Shown piece after piece: positions 1 through 8,124 of a stretch of DNA of 64,000 nt. The notes under the pieces are model-generated. The model ran no database searches. It was not told where the DNA came from and saw only the letters and a program-made list of their open reading frames with translations. Numbering within the stretch: the first letter of the stretch is position 1; each line of letters begins with the position of its first letter. Location of the stretch: the NCBI GenBank assembly GCA_031553235.1, contig JAVBLS010000014.1, positions 33,633 through 97,632 on the forward strand, written 5' to 3'. Source of the DNA: Frigididesulfovibrio sp031553235 (GTDB taxonomy: Bacteria; Desulfobacterota; Desulfovibrionia; Desulfovibrionales; Desulfovibrionaceae). The position numbers were made by a program, and so were the translations under genes.

Positions 1-332
1 CGCGTGGCCGCGTGAATGGTCTCGGCGGTGCCGATGGCGGCGAGATCGCCGTCGCCCTGGTAGGTGAAGACAAAGCTCTCCGGCAAGGCCCGGCGCAGCC
101 CGGTGGCCACTGCCGGAGCGCGCCCGTGAGGGGCCTGGACCATATCAAAGGTAAAGAAATTATAGGCCAGCACCGCGCAACCCACCGGAGCCACGCCCAC
201 GGTGCTGCCTTCCAGGCCCATTTCCTCAATATTCTCCGCCACCAGCTTATGGATGACGCCGTGCGTGCAGCCTGGGCAGTAGCTCAGGGGCACATCGCTG
301 AGCACCTTGGATTTTTCGTAAACAACCTGCAT
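1..332 (-). CDS. vorA: 2-oxoacid:ferredoxin oxidoreductase beta (TPP-binding) subunit, partial
   Basis: The N-terminal 110 residues are present; the gene runs off the left edge. The protein starts MQVVYEKSKVLSDVPLSYCP and continues with CPGCTHG and a GDGDLAAIG stretch, which are the cysteine motif and the Mg/TPP-binding GDGD motif of the beta subunit of ferredoxin-dependent 2-oxoacid oxidoreductases. With VorB it would form the decarboxylating core that turns branched-chain 2-oxoacids into acyl-CoA, reducing ferredoxin in the cytoplasm. It starts 2 bases after the vorB stop, so the two are co-transcribed. The gamma subunit is not in view and may lie just beyond the edge. Substrate is inferred from the neighbouring ptb, buk and brnQ; a KOR-type specificity cannot be excluded. 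Confidence 0.85.
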   Translation of the reverse strand, partial: MQVVYEKSKVLSDVPLSYCPGCTHGVIHKLVAENIEEMGLEGSTVGVAPVGCAVLAYNFFTFDMVQAPHGRAPAVATGLRRALPESFVFTYQGDGDLAAIGTAETIHAAT

Positions 333-334
333 GA

Positions 335-1393
335 CTACTCTCCTCCGACAATGGCGTCGATCCGGGCCAGCACTTCGGCGGGCGCCGGCACCATGCCGCC
401 GGTACGGCCGCAAAAATGCACGGGAACGGAATATTCCACCGCCGCTTTGACGTCCTGAATCATCTGCCCCATGCTCATTTCGACCACCAGCATGTTGTGA
501 ACTTTGCCTGCCAGGGCTTTCAAGGCTTTGCTCGGGAAAGGCCACAGGGTGATGGGCCGGACCAGACCGGCCTTGATGCCCTTGCTCCGGGCTTCGTCCA
601 CGGCGCTGCGGGCAATGCGCGCCGAGGCCCCGTAAGCGACCAGAAGGATCTCGGCGTCGTCGGTCAGGTATTCCTCATGCCGCGATTCTTTGGCCTCAAT
701 GAGCGCATAGCGCTCAAAACGTTCCAAGACGTACCGCTCCAAAACCGGAGCTTCCAGGAACAGCGAGTTGATGATGTTTTTCGGGCGCATGTTTTTATGC
801 CCGTTGGTGGCCCAAGGCTTTTCATGCTTCGCGGGCACTTCTTCGGGAAAGACGACCGATTCCATCATCTGGCCCAGCAACCCGTCGGCCAGAATCATGG
901 CCGGCACGCGGTAGGTCTCGGCCGTGTCAAAAGCCAGAAAGACGAAATCCACCATTTCCTGCACCGTGGAAGGAGCGAAAACCAGAACATGCAGATCGCC
1001 GTGCCCCGGGGCCTTGGTGGCTTGGAAATAATCCGCTTGGGAGGGCTGGATGCCGCCAAGCCCCGGTCCCCCGCGCTGCACGTTCAAAATCAACGCGGGC
1101 AGATCGGAGCCGGCCATGTAGGAAATGGCTTCGGTCTTCAGGGAAATGCCCGGAGACGACGAAGAGGTCATGGCCCGCACGCCGGCCGAAGCCGCGCCCA
1201 GAACCATATTGGCGGCGGCTATTTCCGACTCCGCCTGCAGGTAGGTGCCCCCCACTCTGGGCATGGCCTTGGCAAGGTAGGCGTTGACTTCGGTTTGCGG
1301 GGTGATGGGATACCCGAAAAAGTGCAGACAACCCGCTCGTATGGCGGCCTCCGCCAAGGCTTCATTGCCTTTCAGAAAGAACTTCTCTGCCAT
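335..1393 (-). CDS. vorB: 2-oxoacid:ferredoxin oxidoreductase alpha subunit VorB
   Basis: This 352-residue protein matches the alpha subunit of 2-oxoacid (3-methyl-2-oxobutanoate type) ferredoxin oxidoreductases. The N-terminus MAEKFFLKGNEALAEAAIRA, the FGYPITPQTE segment near residue 26, the SSSSPGISLK stretch and the QRGGPG motif are characteristic of the pyrimidine-binding domain; the C-terminal third is the transketolase C-like domain. It pairs with the ferredoxin subunit immediately upstream and the beta subunit immediately downstream. It would oxidise branched-chain 2-oxoacids to CoA thioesters with reduction of ferredoxin. Family assignment is firm; substrate preference is inferred from the operon. 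Confidence 0.9.
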   Translation of the reverse strand: MAEKFFLKGNEALAEAAIRAGCLHFFGYPITPQTEVNAYLAKAMPRVGGTYLQAESEIAAANMVLGAASAGVRAMTSSSSPGISLKTEAISYMAGSDLPALILNVQRGGPGLGGIQPSQADYFQATKAPGHGDLHVLVFAPSTVQEMVDFVFLAFDTAETYRVPAMILADGLLGQMMESVVFPEEVPAKHEKPWATNGHKNMRPKNIINSLFLEAPVLERYVLERFERYALIEAKESRHEEYLTDDAEILLVAYGASARIARSAVDEARSKGIKAGLVRPITLWPFPSKALKALAGKVHNMLVVEMSMGQMIQDVKAAVEYSVPVHFCGRTGGMVPAPAEVLARIDAIVGGE

Positions 1394-1396
1394 GAC

Positions 1397-1609
1397 TCAC
1401 TCCTTAATGACCCTGATGGCGCTGTCGGGACACATGACCGCGCACATCCCACAGGCGATGCACTGATCTGCGTGCACGACGGTTGAGGGATGGTAGCCTT
1501 TGGCGTTCAAACGGCTTGCGGATAATTGCAGGACCGCTTTCGGGCAAACGGATGCACACAGGCCGCAACCCTTGCAGATGTTTTCGTTGATGCTCACATG
1601 TTCAGCCAT
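1397..1609 (-). CDS. 4Fe-4S ferredoxin subunit of the 2-oxoacid oxidoreductase
   Basis: A 70-residue dicluster ferredoxin with two CxxCxxCxxxCP motifs (CKGCGLCASVCPKA and CIACGMCAVMCPDS), each binding one 4Fe-4S cluster. It is the delta or ferredoxin-like subunit that takes electrons from the VorA/VorB core. The start at 1609 (MAEHVSINENICKGC) is preferred over upstream starts because GGAGG lies seven bases before it and the extra N-terminal residues are not family-like. It ends three bases before vorB. No signal peptide, so cytoplasmic. Confidence 0.88.
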   Translation of the reverse strand: MAEHVSINENICKGCGLCASVCPKAVLQLSASRLNAKGYHPSTVVHADQCIACGMCAVMCPDSAIRVIKE

Positions 1610-1679
1610 ATATGCCTCCATGCATACCGGGCGGGTTGACAAAAGAATTCGGTCGTTGGTGCCTTGCGGCACCGACGCC

Positions 1680-2759
1680 CTAGGGATAAACGGCGGCCTT
1701 TTCCCTGCCCCTGAGCACGCGCAAGACGCCCAAGGCCAATGCCGTCATTTCGTGTTCTCCCGGATAGGTTTTGACCGGAGCTATCTGATCGACCATGTGC
1801 TTGATGGCGCCGGTGAAACGCATGGAGTGGGCCAGCCCCCCGGTCAGAATGATCGCGTTGACCCGCCCTTCGAGCACGGCGGCCATGGCGCCTATTTCCT
1901 TGGCCACCTGATAGGCCATGGAGTCCATAACCAGCACGGCATGGTCGTCGCCCTGTTTGATCATTCGCTCCACTTCACGCATGTCGTTGGTGTCGAGGTA
2001 GGCGGTCATGCCCCCGCGCGCGTGGCACAGGGCCAGAATCTCCGATTCGCTGTACTGGCCGGAAAAGCACATCTGGATGACCGGCTCCAGGGGAACGGTG
2101 CCGCAACGCTCGGGTGTGAAGGGCCCCTCGCCGGACAGGGCGTCGTTGACGTCGATCACCCTGCCGTAGCGGTGGGCGCCCACGGAAATGCCGCCGCCCA
2201 TATGGGCCACAATAAACCGGCCGTCTTCATAGGCAAGGCCCATGTGTTCGGCGCAGAGCCGGGCGATGGCCTTGGTGTTCAGGGCGTGAAAGACACTGCG
2301 GCGCTCAATGCCGGGAATGCCGGTCAACCTGGCCCGGGGTTCCATCTCATCCACGACCACGGGGTCGACCACATAGGCCGGGATATTGCACGATTTGCCG
2401 ATTTCCGCGGCAATGAGCCCCCCCAGTGAAGAAGCATGGGTGACGGCTGTACCGCGGGTCAAATCCCGGACCATGGTGTCGTTGATCAGATAGGTGCCGG
2501 AGTCCACAGGGGTGACCAGCCCGCCCCGGCCCACCACCGCGCTCAGATCCTCAAGCATGATGTGGTGCAGGGCGAGGGCATCCAATATATAACGGGTGCG
2601 GCCCGCCTTTTGCTCCAGAACACCCGAACAGCCTTCGAATTCGCCCGGCGCATGGCGTACGGTCTGTTCAAAAACAGGGGCATCATCTTTGTAGACCGCA
2701 AATTTGGTGGACGTTGACCCGGGGTTGATGACCAGGATCAAGTAGGCCGTATCGTCCAT
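1680..2759 (-). CDS. buk: butyrate kinase (probably branched-chain acyl kinase)
   Basis: This 359-residue ASKHA-fold kinase transfers phosphate from butyryl- or branched acyl-phosphate to ADP, giving the free acid and ATP. The N-terminal LVINPGSTSTKFAVY is the phosphate-1 loop of the acetate/butyrate kinase family; HMGGGISVGA and ILTGGLAHS are the phosphate-2 and adenosine motifs. The start at 2759 has GGAGG upstream, and its ATG overlaps the stop of the ACT-domain gene (TAATG), suggesting translational coupling. With Ptb in the same operon it would make substrate-level ATP from acyl-CoA. Next to VOR and BrnQ, isovalerate, isobutyrate and 2-methylbutyrate are the likely products; this is inference. 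Confidence 0.9.
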   Translation of the reverse strand: MDDTAYLILVINPGSTSTKFAVYKDDAPVFEQTVRHAPGEFEGCSGVLEQKAGRTRYILDALALHHIMLEDLSAVVGRGGLVTPVDSGTYLINDTMVRDLTRGTAVTHASSLGGLIAAEIGKSCNIPAYVVDPVVVDEMEPRARLTGIPGIERRSVFHALNTKAIARLCAEHMGLAYEDGRFIVAHMGGGISVGAHRYGRVIDVNDALSGEGPFTPERCGTVPLEPVIQMCFSGQYSESEILALCHARGGMTAYLDTNDMREVERMIKQGDDHAVLVMDSMAYQVAKEIGAMAAVLEGRVNAIILTGGLAHSMRFTGAIKHMVDQIAPVKTYPGEHEMTALALGVLRVLRGREKAAVYP

Positions 2760-3214
2760 TACATTCCTCCTTCCTTCAGGGCGAGCCCCAGGGCTCCTGC
2801 CCTGGTGCAAATCACGTCACGGCTCTGCAGCTTCTTGATCATGGCGTCCACGGCGCAGGGCTCCCCCACGTATTCGGCAAAGGTCATGCCGTCTTCCTCG
2901 CGGACCACGCGCATGTCGACGTCGATGAGATCTTTCTGTTCGGCGGTGAAGCGAGCCAGGAGAAGCTCCCTGATAATATGCGTGGCCGGAGTGCATTTTT
3001 CCCAATGCCTGACGCTGTTCATCTCGGAGAAACGGTCGCCGAGGGCGTCGAGCCTGACCGGTTCTCCCAGGGAGATGGTGATCTGTGAAGTCCCTTCGGC
3101 CACATGGCCGGAGGTTACGGTGTTTATATTCACTCCGTGGCGGCGTATCAGGCCGGTTATGCGATCCAGCACTCCGGGCCGGTCATAGACCCACATACGA
3201 ATGATGTTTGCCAT
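2759..3214 (-). CDS. ACT-domain protein resembling acetolactate synthase small subunit
   Basis: A 151-residue protein whose N-terminal 75 residues form an ACT domain (IIRMWVYDRPGVLDRITGLI, then GVNINTVTSG), most like the IlvH/IlvN regulatory subunit that binds valine. The C-terminal half has the layout of IlvH C-terminal domains but diverges. There is no large catalytic subunit beside it; instead it lies between brnQ and buk in a branched-chain amino acid degradation operon. A role in sensing branched-chain amino acids, perhaps controlling an enzyme of the operon or acetolactate synthase encoded elsewhere, is plausible. A start at 3214 is supported by GGAGAT upstream. Confidence 0.75.
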   Translation of the reverse strand: MANIIRMWVYDRPGVLDRITGLIRRHGVNINTVTSGHVAEGTSQITISLGEPVRLDALGDRFSEMNSVRHWEKCTPATHIIRELLLARFTAEQKDLIDVDMRVVREEDGMTFAEYVGEPCAVDAMIKKLQSRDVICTRAGALGLALKEGGM

Positions 3215-3225
3215 TTATGATCTCC

Positions 3226-4563
3226 TTAAATATGATGCGGCTCCATGTCCGCATCCTGGATTTCTCCCAAATCCACCCTTTGACCGGTTTTGACGAAGGC
3301 GCCGACGAGCCCGCAGAGCACGGCGGGAATGACCCATCCGAAGCCGGATTTATCAAAGGGCAGCGAGTCGACAAAATGGAAGATTGAGGGAAAATACCAG
3401 CCCATGACCTCGCAAAAGCTCACGAGCACGGCGCCTGCGGCGGTGAACCTGAAGACGTTGTCGTTCTTGATCCGGTTGTCGAAGAGAGAAAGAAGCATGA
3501 CCGCCAGAGAGCCGGGGTAAATAATGGTCAGAATGGGAGCGGCAAAATCGATGATGTTGTTGAGCCCGAAGTTGGCCACAACCGCGCTGAAGACGCAGAC
3601 GACCACGACCACGGCCTTGTAGGGCCATTTGCCGTTCGTGACCGTGCTGAAAAAGGTGCCCGTCGCCCCGACCAGAGCCACGCTCGTGGTCAGGCAGGCC
3701 AGGCCCACCACCACGCCGAGCACTATGGAGCCGGTGCCGCCAAAGATACGGCCGGCTATATCCAGAACCATCTGGCCTTTATCCACGCTTTGCGGATAGA
3801 GGGTGGACACCGTGGCCCCCAGGTAGCACAGGCCGCCGTAAACAATCAGCAGGAACAAGCCGGCTATGCCTCCGGCCAAGCCCACGGAAAGAAATTTCAT
3901 CTTGTTGCTGGTATAGCCTTTGGCCTTCAGGGCATTGACCACGATCAGCCCGAAGATGAAGGCCGCCAACACATCCATTGTCTGGTAGCCGGAGCTGATG
4001 CTCATCCAGGCCACGTTGTCTATTTTCGGCGCATCGGCGACAGGACCGATGGGGTGCCAGACGCCTATGGCGATCATCAGCAAAAGACCGATGACCAAAA
4101 GCGGGGTCAGATAGCGCCCCACGATGTCCACCAAGGCGGATTCCTTAATGGAACAGGCCAGAGTGATGCCGAAGAAAAAAACCGCGAACAGCACAGAGGA
4201 CCACAGGGACGTGCCGCCAAGAAAGGGGGCGACGGTCATGGAAAAGGTGGTGGCGCAGGTTCTGGGCACCGCCAGCAGAGGGCCGAGACAGAGCACAATG
4301 GCGGCCATCATGATTTTAGCGGGGATATCGCCCAGGCGGAACATGATGCCCTCGACCCTGTCGATGCAATTGGCGCGCAGCATGGCGAAAATGGCCACCA
4401 ACGCCAGCCCCACGTCGGCGATGTAATAGCAGACGTAGGCCATGAACCAGTGGGGCCCGCTGGTCATTCCGACATAGGGCGGAAAAATGATGTTGCCGGC
4501 GCCGAAAAACATGGCGAAAAGCGCAAAACCGACCACGACGGAGTTCATCCAGAGATTTTTCAT
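3226..4563 (-). CDS. brnQ: BrnQ-family branched-chain amino acid transporter (LIVCS)
   Basis: A 445-residue inner-membrane carrier with about twelve hydrophobic helices and the diagnostic N-terminal stretch FALFAMFFGAGNIIFPPYVG of the LIVCS family, which couples leucine, isoleucine and valine uptake to Na+ or H+. The start at 4563 (MKNLWMNSVV) has AGGAA nine bases before it; the ten residues of the longer reading lack family character. It lies 11 bases upstream of the ACT-domain gene, so it is part of the same transcript as buk and vor. It presumably supplies substrates for the catabolic pathway. Confidence 0.92.
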   Translation of the reverse strand: MKNLWMNSVVVGFALFAMFFGAGNIIFPPYVGMTSGPHWFMAYVCYYIADVGLALVAIFAMLRANCIDRVEGIMFRLGDIPAKIMMAAIVLCLGPLLAVPRTCATTFSMTVAPFLGGTSLWSSVLFAVFFFGITLACSIKESALVDIVGRYLTPLLVIGLLLMIAIGVWHPIGPVADAPKIDNVAWMSISSGYQTMDVLAAFIFGLIVVNALKAKGYTSNKMKFLSVGLAGGIAGLFLLIVYGGLCYLGATVSTLYPQSVDKGQMVLDIAGRIFGGTGSIVLGVVVGLACLTTSVALVGATGTFFSTVTNGKWPYKAVVVVVCVFSAVVANFGLNNIIDFAAPILTIIYPGSLAVMLLSLFDNRIKNDNVFRFTAAGAVLVSFCEVMGWYFPSIFHFVDSLPFDKSGFGWVIPAVLCGLVGAFVKTGQRVDLGEIQDADMEPHHI

Positions 4564-4613
4564 CGGTTGTTCCTTTACGGGGTTCGGGTGCAAGCGGGTT
4601 GTCGCTGAAAGCG

Positions 4614-4713
4614 CTCATCTGCTCCCACAGCCGCGCGGCGGACGCTTGAAGGCTCGTTCGGAAGCCCGCCGGCAACCTGGCTTCAGAGACAACTTCAAAA
4701 CGAAATTGCTCTA
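4614..4713 (+). repeat. dispersed repeat family 2, copy A
   Basis: Degenerate copy of the element seen in better form at 14159-14360 and 36719-36851. Shared blocks are CATCTGCTCC near its left end, GGCTCGTTCGGAAG in the middle and an arm containing CGAAATTGCTCTA at its right end. It fills the gap between ptb and brnQ, and its last bases overlap the ptb stop codon (4711-4713). It may end or weaken transcription between the two genes, but no clear U-tract terminator is visible. Confidence 0.6.
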
Positions 4714-5688
4714 ATTAACGGCGCTTTGCACGCCTTCCTGCCGCCGAGGGGAGGCATCCACAGGCTCGACATGGATCTCCCGTATGGCCGACGTGGTCTC
4801 CGTAAGGGCGGCGGCGCAGGCGATGGAATAGAGTTTGGCGTGATCCGAGTCGGAACGGGAGGCAACCACCACCGGCGCCCTGGCTCCCACCAGCAGGCCG
4901 CCGAAAAGACAACCGCCGCCGAAAACAAAGCCTTTCAGGGTGCTGTTGGCGGCCTCAATGTTGTGGAACAAAAAGATATCGGCCCTACCGGCCACTTCGC
5001 TGCGAATACCCTTGTGCTGCACGGCTTCGGCCGATACGGCCAAATCCAGAGCCAGGGGCCCGTCGACGATACAGTCCTTGATCTGGCCGCGCCGGTTCAT
5101 GATGGTCAGGGCGGCGGCATCAATGGTGGCCTGCATGTCGGGGTTGACCACCTCCACCGCGGCAAGGGCCGCAACCTTGGGGGTATGTATGCCCAACCCC
5201 CGGGCCACATGCACCGCGTTGCGGATGAGTTCCGCCTTGGTCTTGAGATCGGGATACGGAACCATGGCTGCGTCGGTCAGGAGCAGGGTCCTGTCCAGCA
5301 TCGGGGAATGCAGCACTCCGACATGGGAGAGGATTCCGGGGCCGCGTAACCCGTTTTCCTTGTCCAGAACGGCCCGAAGGAATTCGGCCGTAGGCAGGAT
5401 GCCCTTCATAAGAATTTCACCATGCCCCCGGCGTACCAGCGACACGGCCGTACGGGCCGCTTCCGCTCGCGAGGCGGCGGGCACGACCTCCATATGGGAA
5501 ATGTCCACAGCCCATTGCCGGGCAAGCTTTTCAATGGCAACCGGGTCACCGCAGAGAATGGGGTCGACCAACTCCCGCTGTTGCGCCGCGGCAACCGCCT
5601 TCAGGACCATGTCGTCCTCGGCGGCGGCCACCACAAGCCTCTGCTTCAGCGGGGGCCTCAGTTGAGCCATGATTTTTTCAAAATCCAT
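4711..5688 (-). CDS. ptb: phosphate butyryltransferase
   Basis: A 325-residue member of the phosphate acetyl/butyryltransferase family that converts acyl-CoA and phosphate to acyl-phosphate and CoA. The C-terminal half carries FLFHNIEAANSTLKG and GGLLVGARAPVVVASRSD, matching the phosphate- and CoA-binding loops of Ptb. The start at 5688 (MDFEKIMAQLRPP) is chosen for GGAGG ten bases upstream. It is first in the minus-strand operon and separated from brnQ by 147 bases containing a repeat. Together with Buk it forms the ATP-yielding end of branched-chain oxoacid fermentation. No signal peptide; cytoplasmic. Confidence 0.9.
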   Translation of the reverse strand: MDFEKIMAQLRPPLKQRLVVAAAEDDMVLKAVAAAQQRELVDPILCGDPVAIEKLARQWAVDISHMEVVPAASRAEAARTAVSLVRRGHGEILMKGILPTAEFLRAVLDKENGLRGPGILSHVGVLHSPMLDRTLLLTDAAMVPYPDLKTKAELIRNAVHVARGLGIHTPKVAALAAVEVVNPDMQATIDAAALTIMNRRGQIKDCIVDGPLALDLAVSAEAVQHKGIRSEVAGRADIFLFHNIEAANSTLKGFVFGGGCLFGGLLVGARAPVVVASRSDSDHAKLYSIACAAALTETTSAIREIHVEPVDASPRRQEGVQSAVN

Positions 5689-5944
5689 TATGGCAACCTC
5701 CAGGCGGGTGGAAACCCGCGTCGTTAACATGCGTCCTTGTCTTCTTCGCGGCTGAGCATAAGGAAGAGAAATCGGATGGCGTTAATAGGATTCAGGTCAA
5801 TATGGGGTAAAATTCAGCCCTCCAGACGGCAGGCCGATGTGCTTAATGCGCTTGAAACCCACGCGGGTGTTGGAAATCGGCGTTGCGAGGGGGAAGATAG
5901 TCCCCTCGTGTATAGAGGAAAATTATTCCTTAACAGTTAATCTG
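5689..5944. other. upstream region of the ptb-vor operon
   Basis: No gene is visible. It must carry the promoter for the minus-strand operon; a minus-strand TTGACC lies near 5810 but has no convincing -10 partner. A short hairpin (GCGGGT / ACCCGC) sits just upstream of the ptb ribosome-binding site. Confidence 0.4.
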
Positions 5945-6100
5945 AAATAAAAGACTTCCCGCAAGAACGGGCAGGCCGAAGTTGCGCTTTCGCCCGCCCG
6001 GCTGAGCAGCGCGGGCGGCTTGTAGGCCTGGAACCGGTGAGAAGCCTTCTCGGACGCCAAAACGAAAGCCCAGGAAGTAAAATGTCCGGGGCTTTTATTT
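5945..6100. ncRNA. candidate structured RNA, family unknown (6S-like?)
   Basis: This gene-free stretch folds into a long closed structure. AAATAAAAG (5945-5953) is an exact complement of CTTTTATTT (6092-6100), followed inward by ACTTCC (5954-5959) with GGAAGT (6073-6078) and GGGC (5969-5972) with GCCC (6068-6071), with GC-rich inner helices and an apical GAGAA/TTCTC hairpin near 6040. The overall plan, a long rod with internal bubbles, and the GGTGAG...CTCGG apical arm recall 6S RNA, but the 3' half is shorter than in known 6S RNAs. Strand is uncertain, since the palindromic plan reads similarly both ways. On the minus strand it could instead be a leader upstream of ptb. Confidence 0.35.
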
Positions 6101-6157
6101 GGATCTTGTAAAAATGAAAATATTTTATGTATCTATCTGAAAGATATTTTTATTTAG

Positions 6158-6568
6158 CTATTTATATGTAGAAAATCGCTTCTTATCGTAAATACGTTCC
6201 CCCCCCCAAAAAAAAACTGTTCCCGGCTTCATTATGCGCAAACATCACACGGCAACCTTGCTTATGCCTTCACCTTCAAACACCGCCAAGGCGGCCTGCA
6301 GCAAAGAACCGAAGATTCCTCGCCTGCCTTCGCCAACGGCAACGGCGGCGTGATATATATAGCCTCTGCGGCCGTCATGGCCTGAAACGACAGCCCCGAC
6401 AATGCGCTCGTCTTTCACGGCGACAAAGCACGTATTCGGGTTGCGGCTCAGATACTTTTCAATCCCTTGCCGGGAGTCGCCCAGATTGTTCAAACCCATG
6501 CCCGGCGGGCTCACCCAAAGCTCATGAACGCCGGCATAGTCCTGGATGGACATCTTTCTGACTTTCAT
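6158..6568 (-). pseudogene. GNAT acetyltransferase, C-terminus frameshifted at a homopolymer tract
   Basis: The uninterrupted part (6245-6568, 107 residues) starts MKVRKMSIQDYAGVHELWVS and includes PGMGLNNL, SRNPNTCFV and SGHDGRRGYIYH, an N-acetyltransferase family common in anaerobes. It stops at TGA right after KVAV, where the family continues. The expected remainder is present in two shifted pieces: FAHNEAGNSFF in another frame, then, past a T9G9 run (C9A9 on the plus strand, 6199-6216), ERIYDKKRFSTYK back in the first frame, ending at TAG 6158-6160. One missing G near 6243 plus one base too many in the tract would restore a full protein. The start overlaps the upstream acyltransferase stop (ATGA). 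It is broken, phase-variable or affected by sequencing error. Confidence 0.75.
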
Positions 6569-8124
6569 GTCGTTCCTTCCCCCGACTCCTCTTCCTCCGG
6601 CCTTTCCCCTTCCCCCGGGGGGCGGGTTTTCCAACGCTTATGCATCCAGAACCACTGTTCCGGATACTGCCTGACCATGCGCTCCACAGCTTCGGTATAG
6701 TGGCGGGCGATGGCCTCGACCTTTTCCTGCACGCTGCCGGTCAACTCGCCGGTGCGGATGGGATCATGGATATGCAAAATATGCCCGCCCTTGCCGTCGC
6801 GCAGCATGAAGGCCGGGTACAGGGCCGCGCGGGCCCGCAGGGCGACCATGGCCGGCCCGGCGTTGACTGCGGCGATTTCGCCGAGAAAGGGCAAAAAAAC
6901 GGCTTCCTTGCGGGCGCAGTTGTGGTCCACGAGAAAAGCCACAAAACCGTTTTTACGCAGGCGCGGCAACACCACGGAAGAGGCGTGGCGGTGATCGATG
7001 GCGCTCATGCCGCGCGCGCCGCGAAGGTCGGCCATCAGTCGGTTCAGGGCCTGGTCACGCTGTTTGCGCACCACCACCATGCGGTCGCGTTCGGGGTAAA
7101 AGTCCGTGGCCAGAGAAGCCATAAGCTCCCAGGAACCGATATGGGCCGTGGCCACCACCACCGGGCCGGTCTCGGCCGAAAGGGTCGCACGGTTACGCGG
7201 AGCGGCGTCCCGACTGACAAACGAGTCCGTGCGAAACTTGTCCACATGGAAGATTTCCAGGAAGGAAAAGAAATTTTCGACAAACGAGGCCTGGGCGATG
7301 CGCCGGGCCTCTTGGCGGGAAACAGGCAGGTGTCGCTGCACCGCGCCCACGGCTTCGGCCAGGCGTTTGCTCATGAAAGGCCGGCAGCAGAAAGCGGCGG
7401 CCCCGGCCAACCGGCGGGTGGCCTTTAGGCTGAGCAGCCCCATGAAGCGGGCAATGCTCCGGTAAATGCGGTACTTCAAGGCACCCTTCTCATGCGCCGG
7501 CGGTTGCAGGGCCGCCAAACGCTCTTCCAGGCGGGCGGCCTCGGCCCGACGCACCTCGTCGGTCAACTCGCCGGCCTCAATGCGGTAAGGCTCGCCCAGG
7601 GCGATGTGCACACGGCTGAAAGGCAGCGGCAGGCGAAAGCGGTCCCAGGAGCCGAAAACCTTGGCCTTGGGCATGAAGGCGCGCAGGGGCACCACCCAGG
7701 CCGGGGTAATCGCGGCCAAAAAGACGGCCCCGTCCTTGACCTTGTGGCGCGGGCCGCGCGGCCCGTCCAGGGTGATGCAGACGTGCCGGCCGCTCTCACG
7801 CATATCCTTGGCCGCCCCGTGCAGGGCCTCGACCCCGCCGCGCGAACTGGAACCCCGGTAAGTGGCAAAGCCCAGACACTCCAGCACCCGGGCCACAAAT
7901 TCACCGTCTTTGCTGCGGCTCACCGGCACACCCATACGGATCTGCCGGCGGGCATACATCATGGGGAAAAATTCGCCGTGCCACAGGCCAAAAACCATGG
8001 GCTCGCCGCGCGCATCCAGGTCATCCACCCGTTCCCGTCCCGACTCGGAAAAACGCAGGGTGGAACACCAGATCCGGTAAAAAAAATGGATGGTCCGGGC
8101 GACCGGACGCGGCGCAATTTTCAT
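6565..8124 (-). CDS. fused DUF374 / LpxL-type lipid acyltransferase
   Basis: A 519-residue fusion of two acyltransferase modules. Residues about 30-210 match DUF374 lysophospholipid-type acyltransferases, with WHGEFFPM near 48 and DGPRGPRHKVKDG near 120. Residues about 225-505 match the LpxL/HtrB lipid A secondary acyltransferases, with the catalytic HX4E motif HIGSWE at 328-333 and VDHN near 399. It would add acyl chains to Kdo-lipid A or a related precursor at the inner face of the cytoplasmic membrane. The C-terminal tail is acidic and low-complexity. A GNAT gene overlaps its stop by four bases. The role of the DUF374 half is not established from sequence. Confidence 0.85.
   Translation of the reverse strand: MKIAPRPVARTIHFFYRIWCSTLRFSESGRERVDDLDARGEPMVFGLWHGEFFPMMYARRQIRMGVPVSRSKDGEFVARVLECLGFATYRGSSSRGGVEALHGAAKDMRESGRHVCITLDGPRGPRHKVKDGAVFLAAITPAWVVPLRAFMPKAKVFGSWDRFRLPLPFSRVHIALGEPYRIEAGELTDEVRRAEAARLEERLAALQPPAHEKGALKYRIYRSIARFMGLLSLKATRRLAGAAAFCCRPFMSKRLAEAVGAVQRHLPVSRQEARRIAQASFVENFFSFLEIFHVDKFRTDSFVSRDAAPRNRATLSAETGPVVVATAHIGSWELMASLATDFYPERDRMVVVRKQRDQALNRLMADLRGARGMSAIDHRHASSVVLPRLRKNGFVAFLVDHNCARKEAVFLPFLGEIAAVNAGPAMVALRARAALYPAFMLRDGKGGHILHIHDPIRTGELTGSVQEKVEAIARHYTEAVERMVRQYPEQWFWMHKRWKTRPPGEGERPEEEESGEGTT

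Noticed and set aside
6245..6247. TGA in the GNAT gene as a selenocysteine codon
   Set aside because: The family continuation is found in a different frame directly afterwards, so a frameshift explains the stop.
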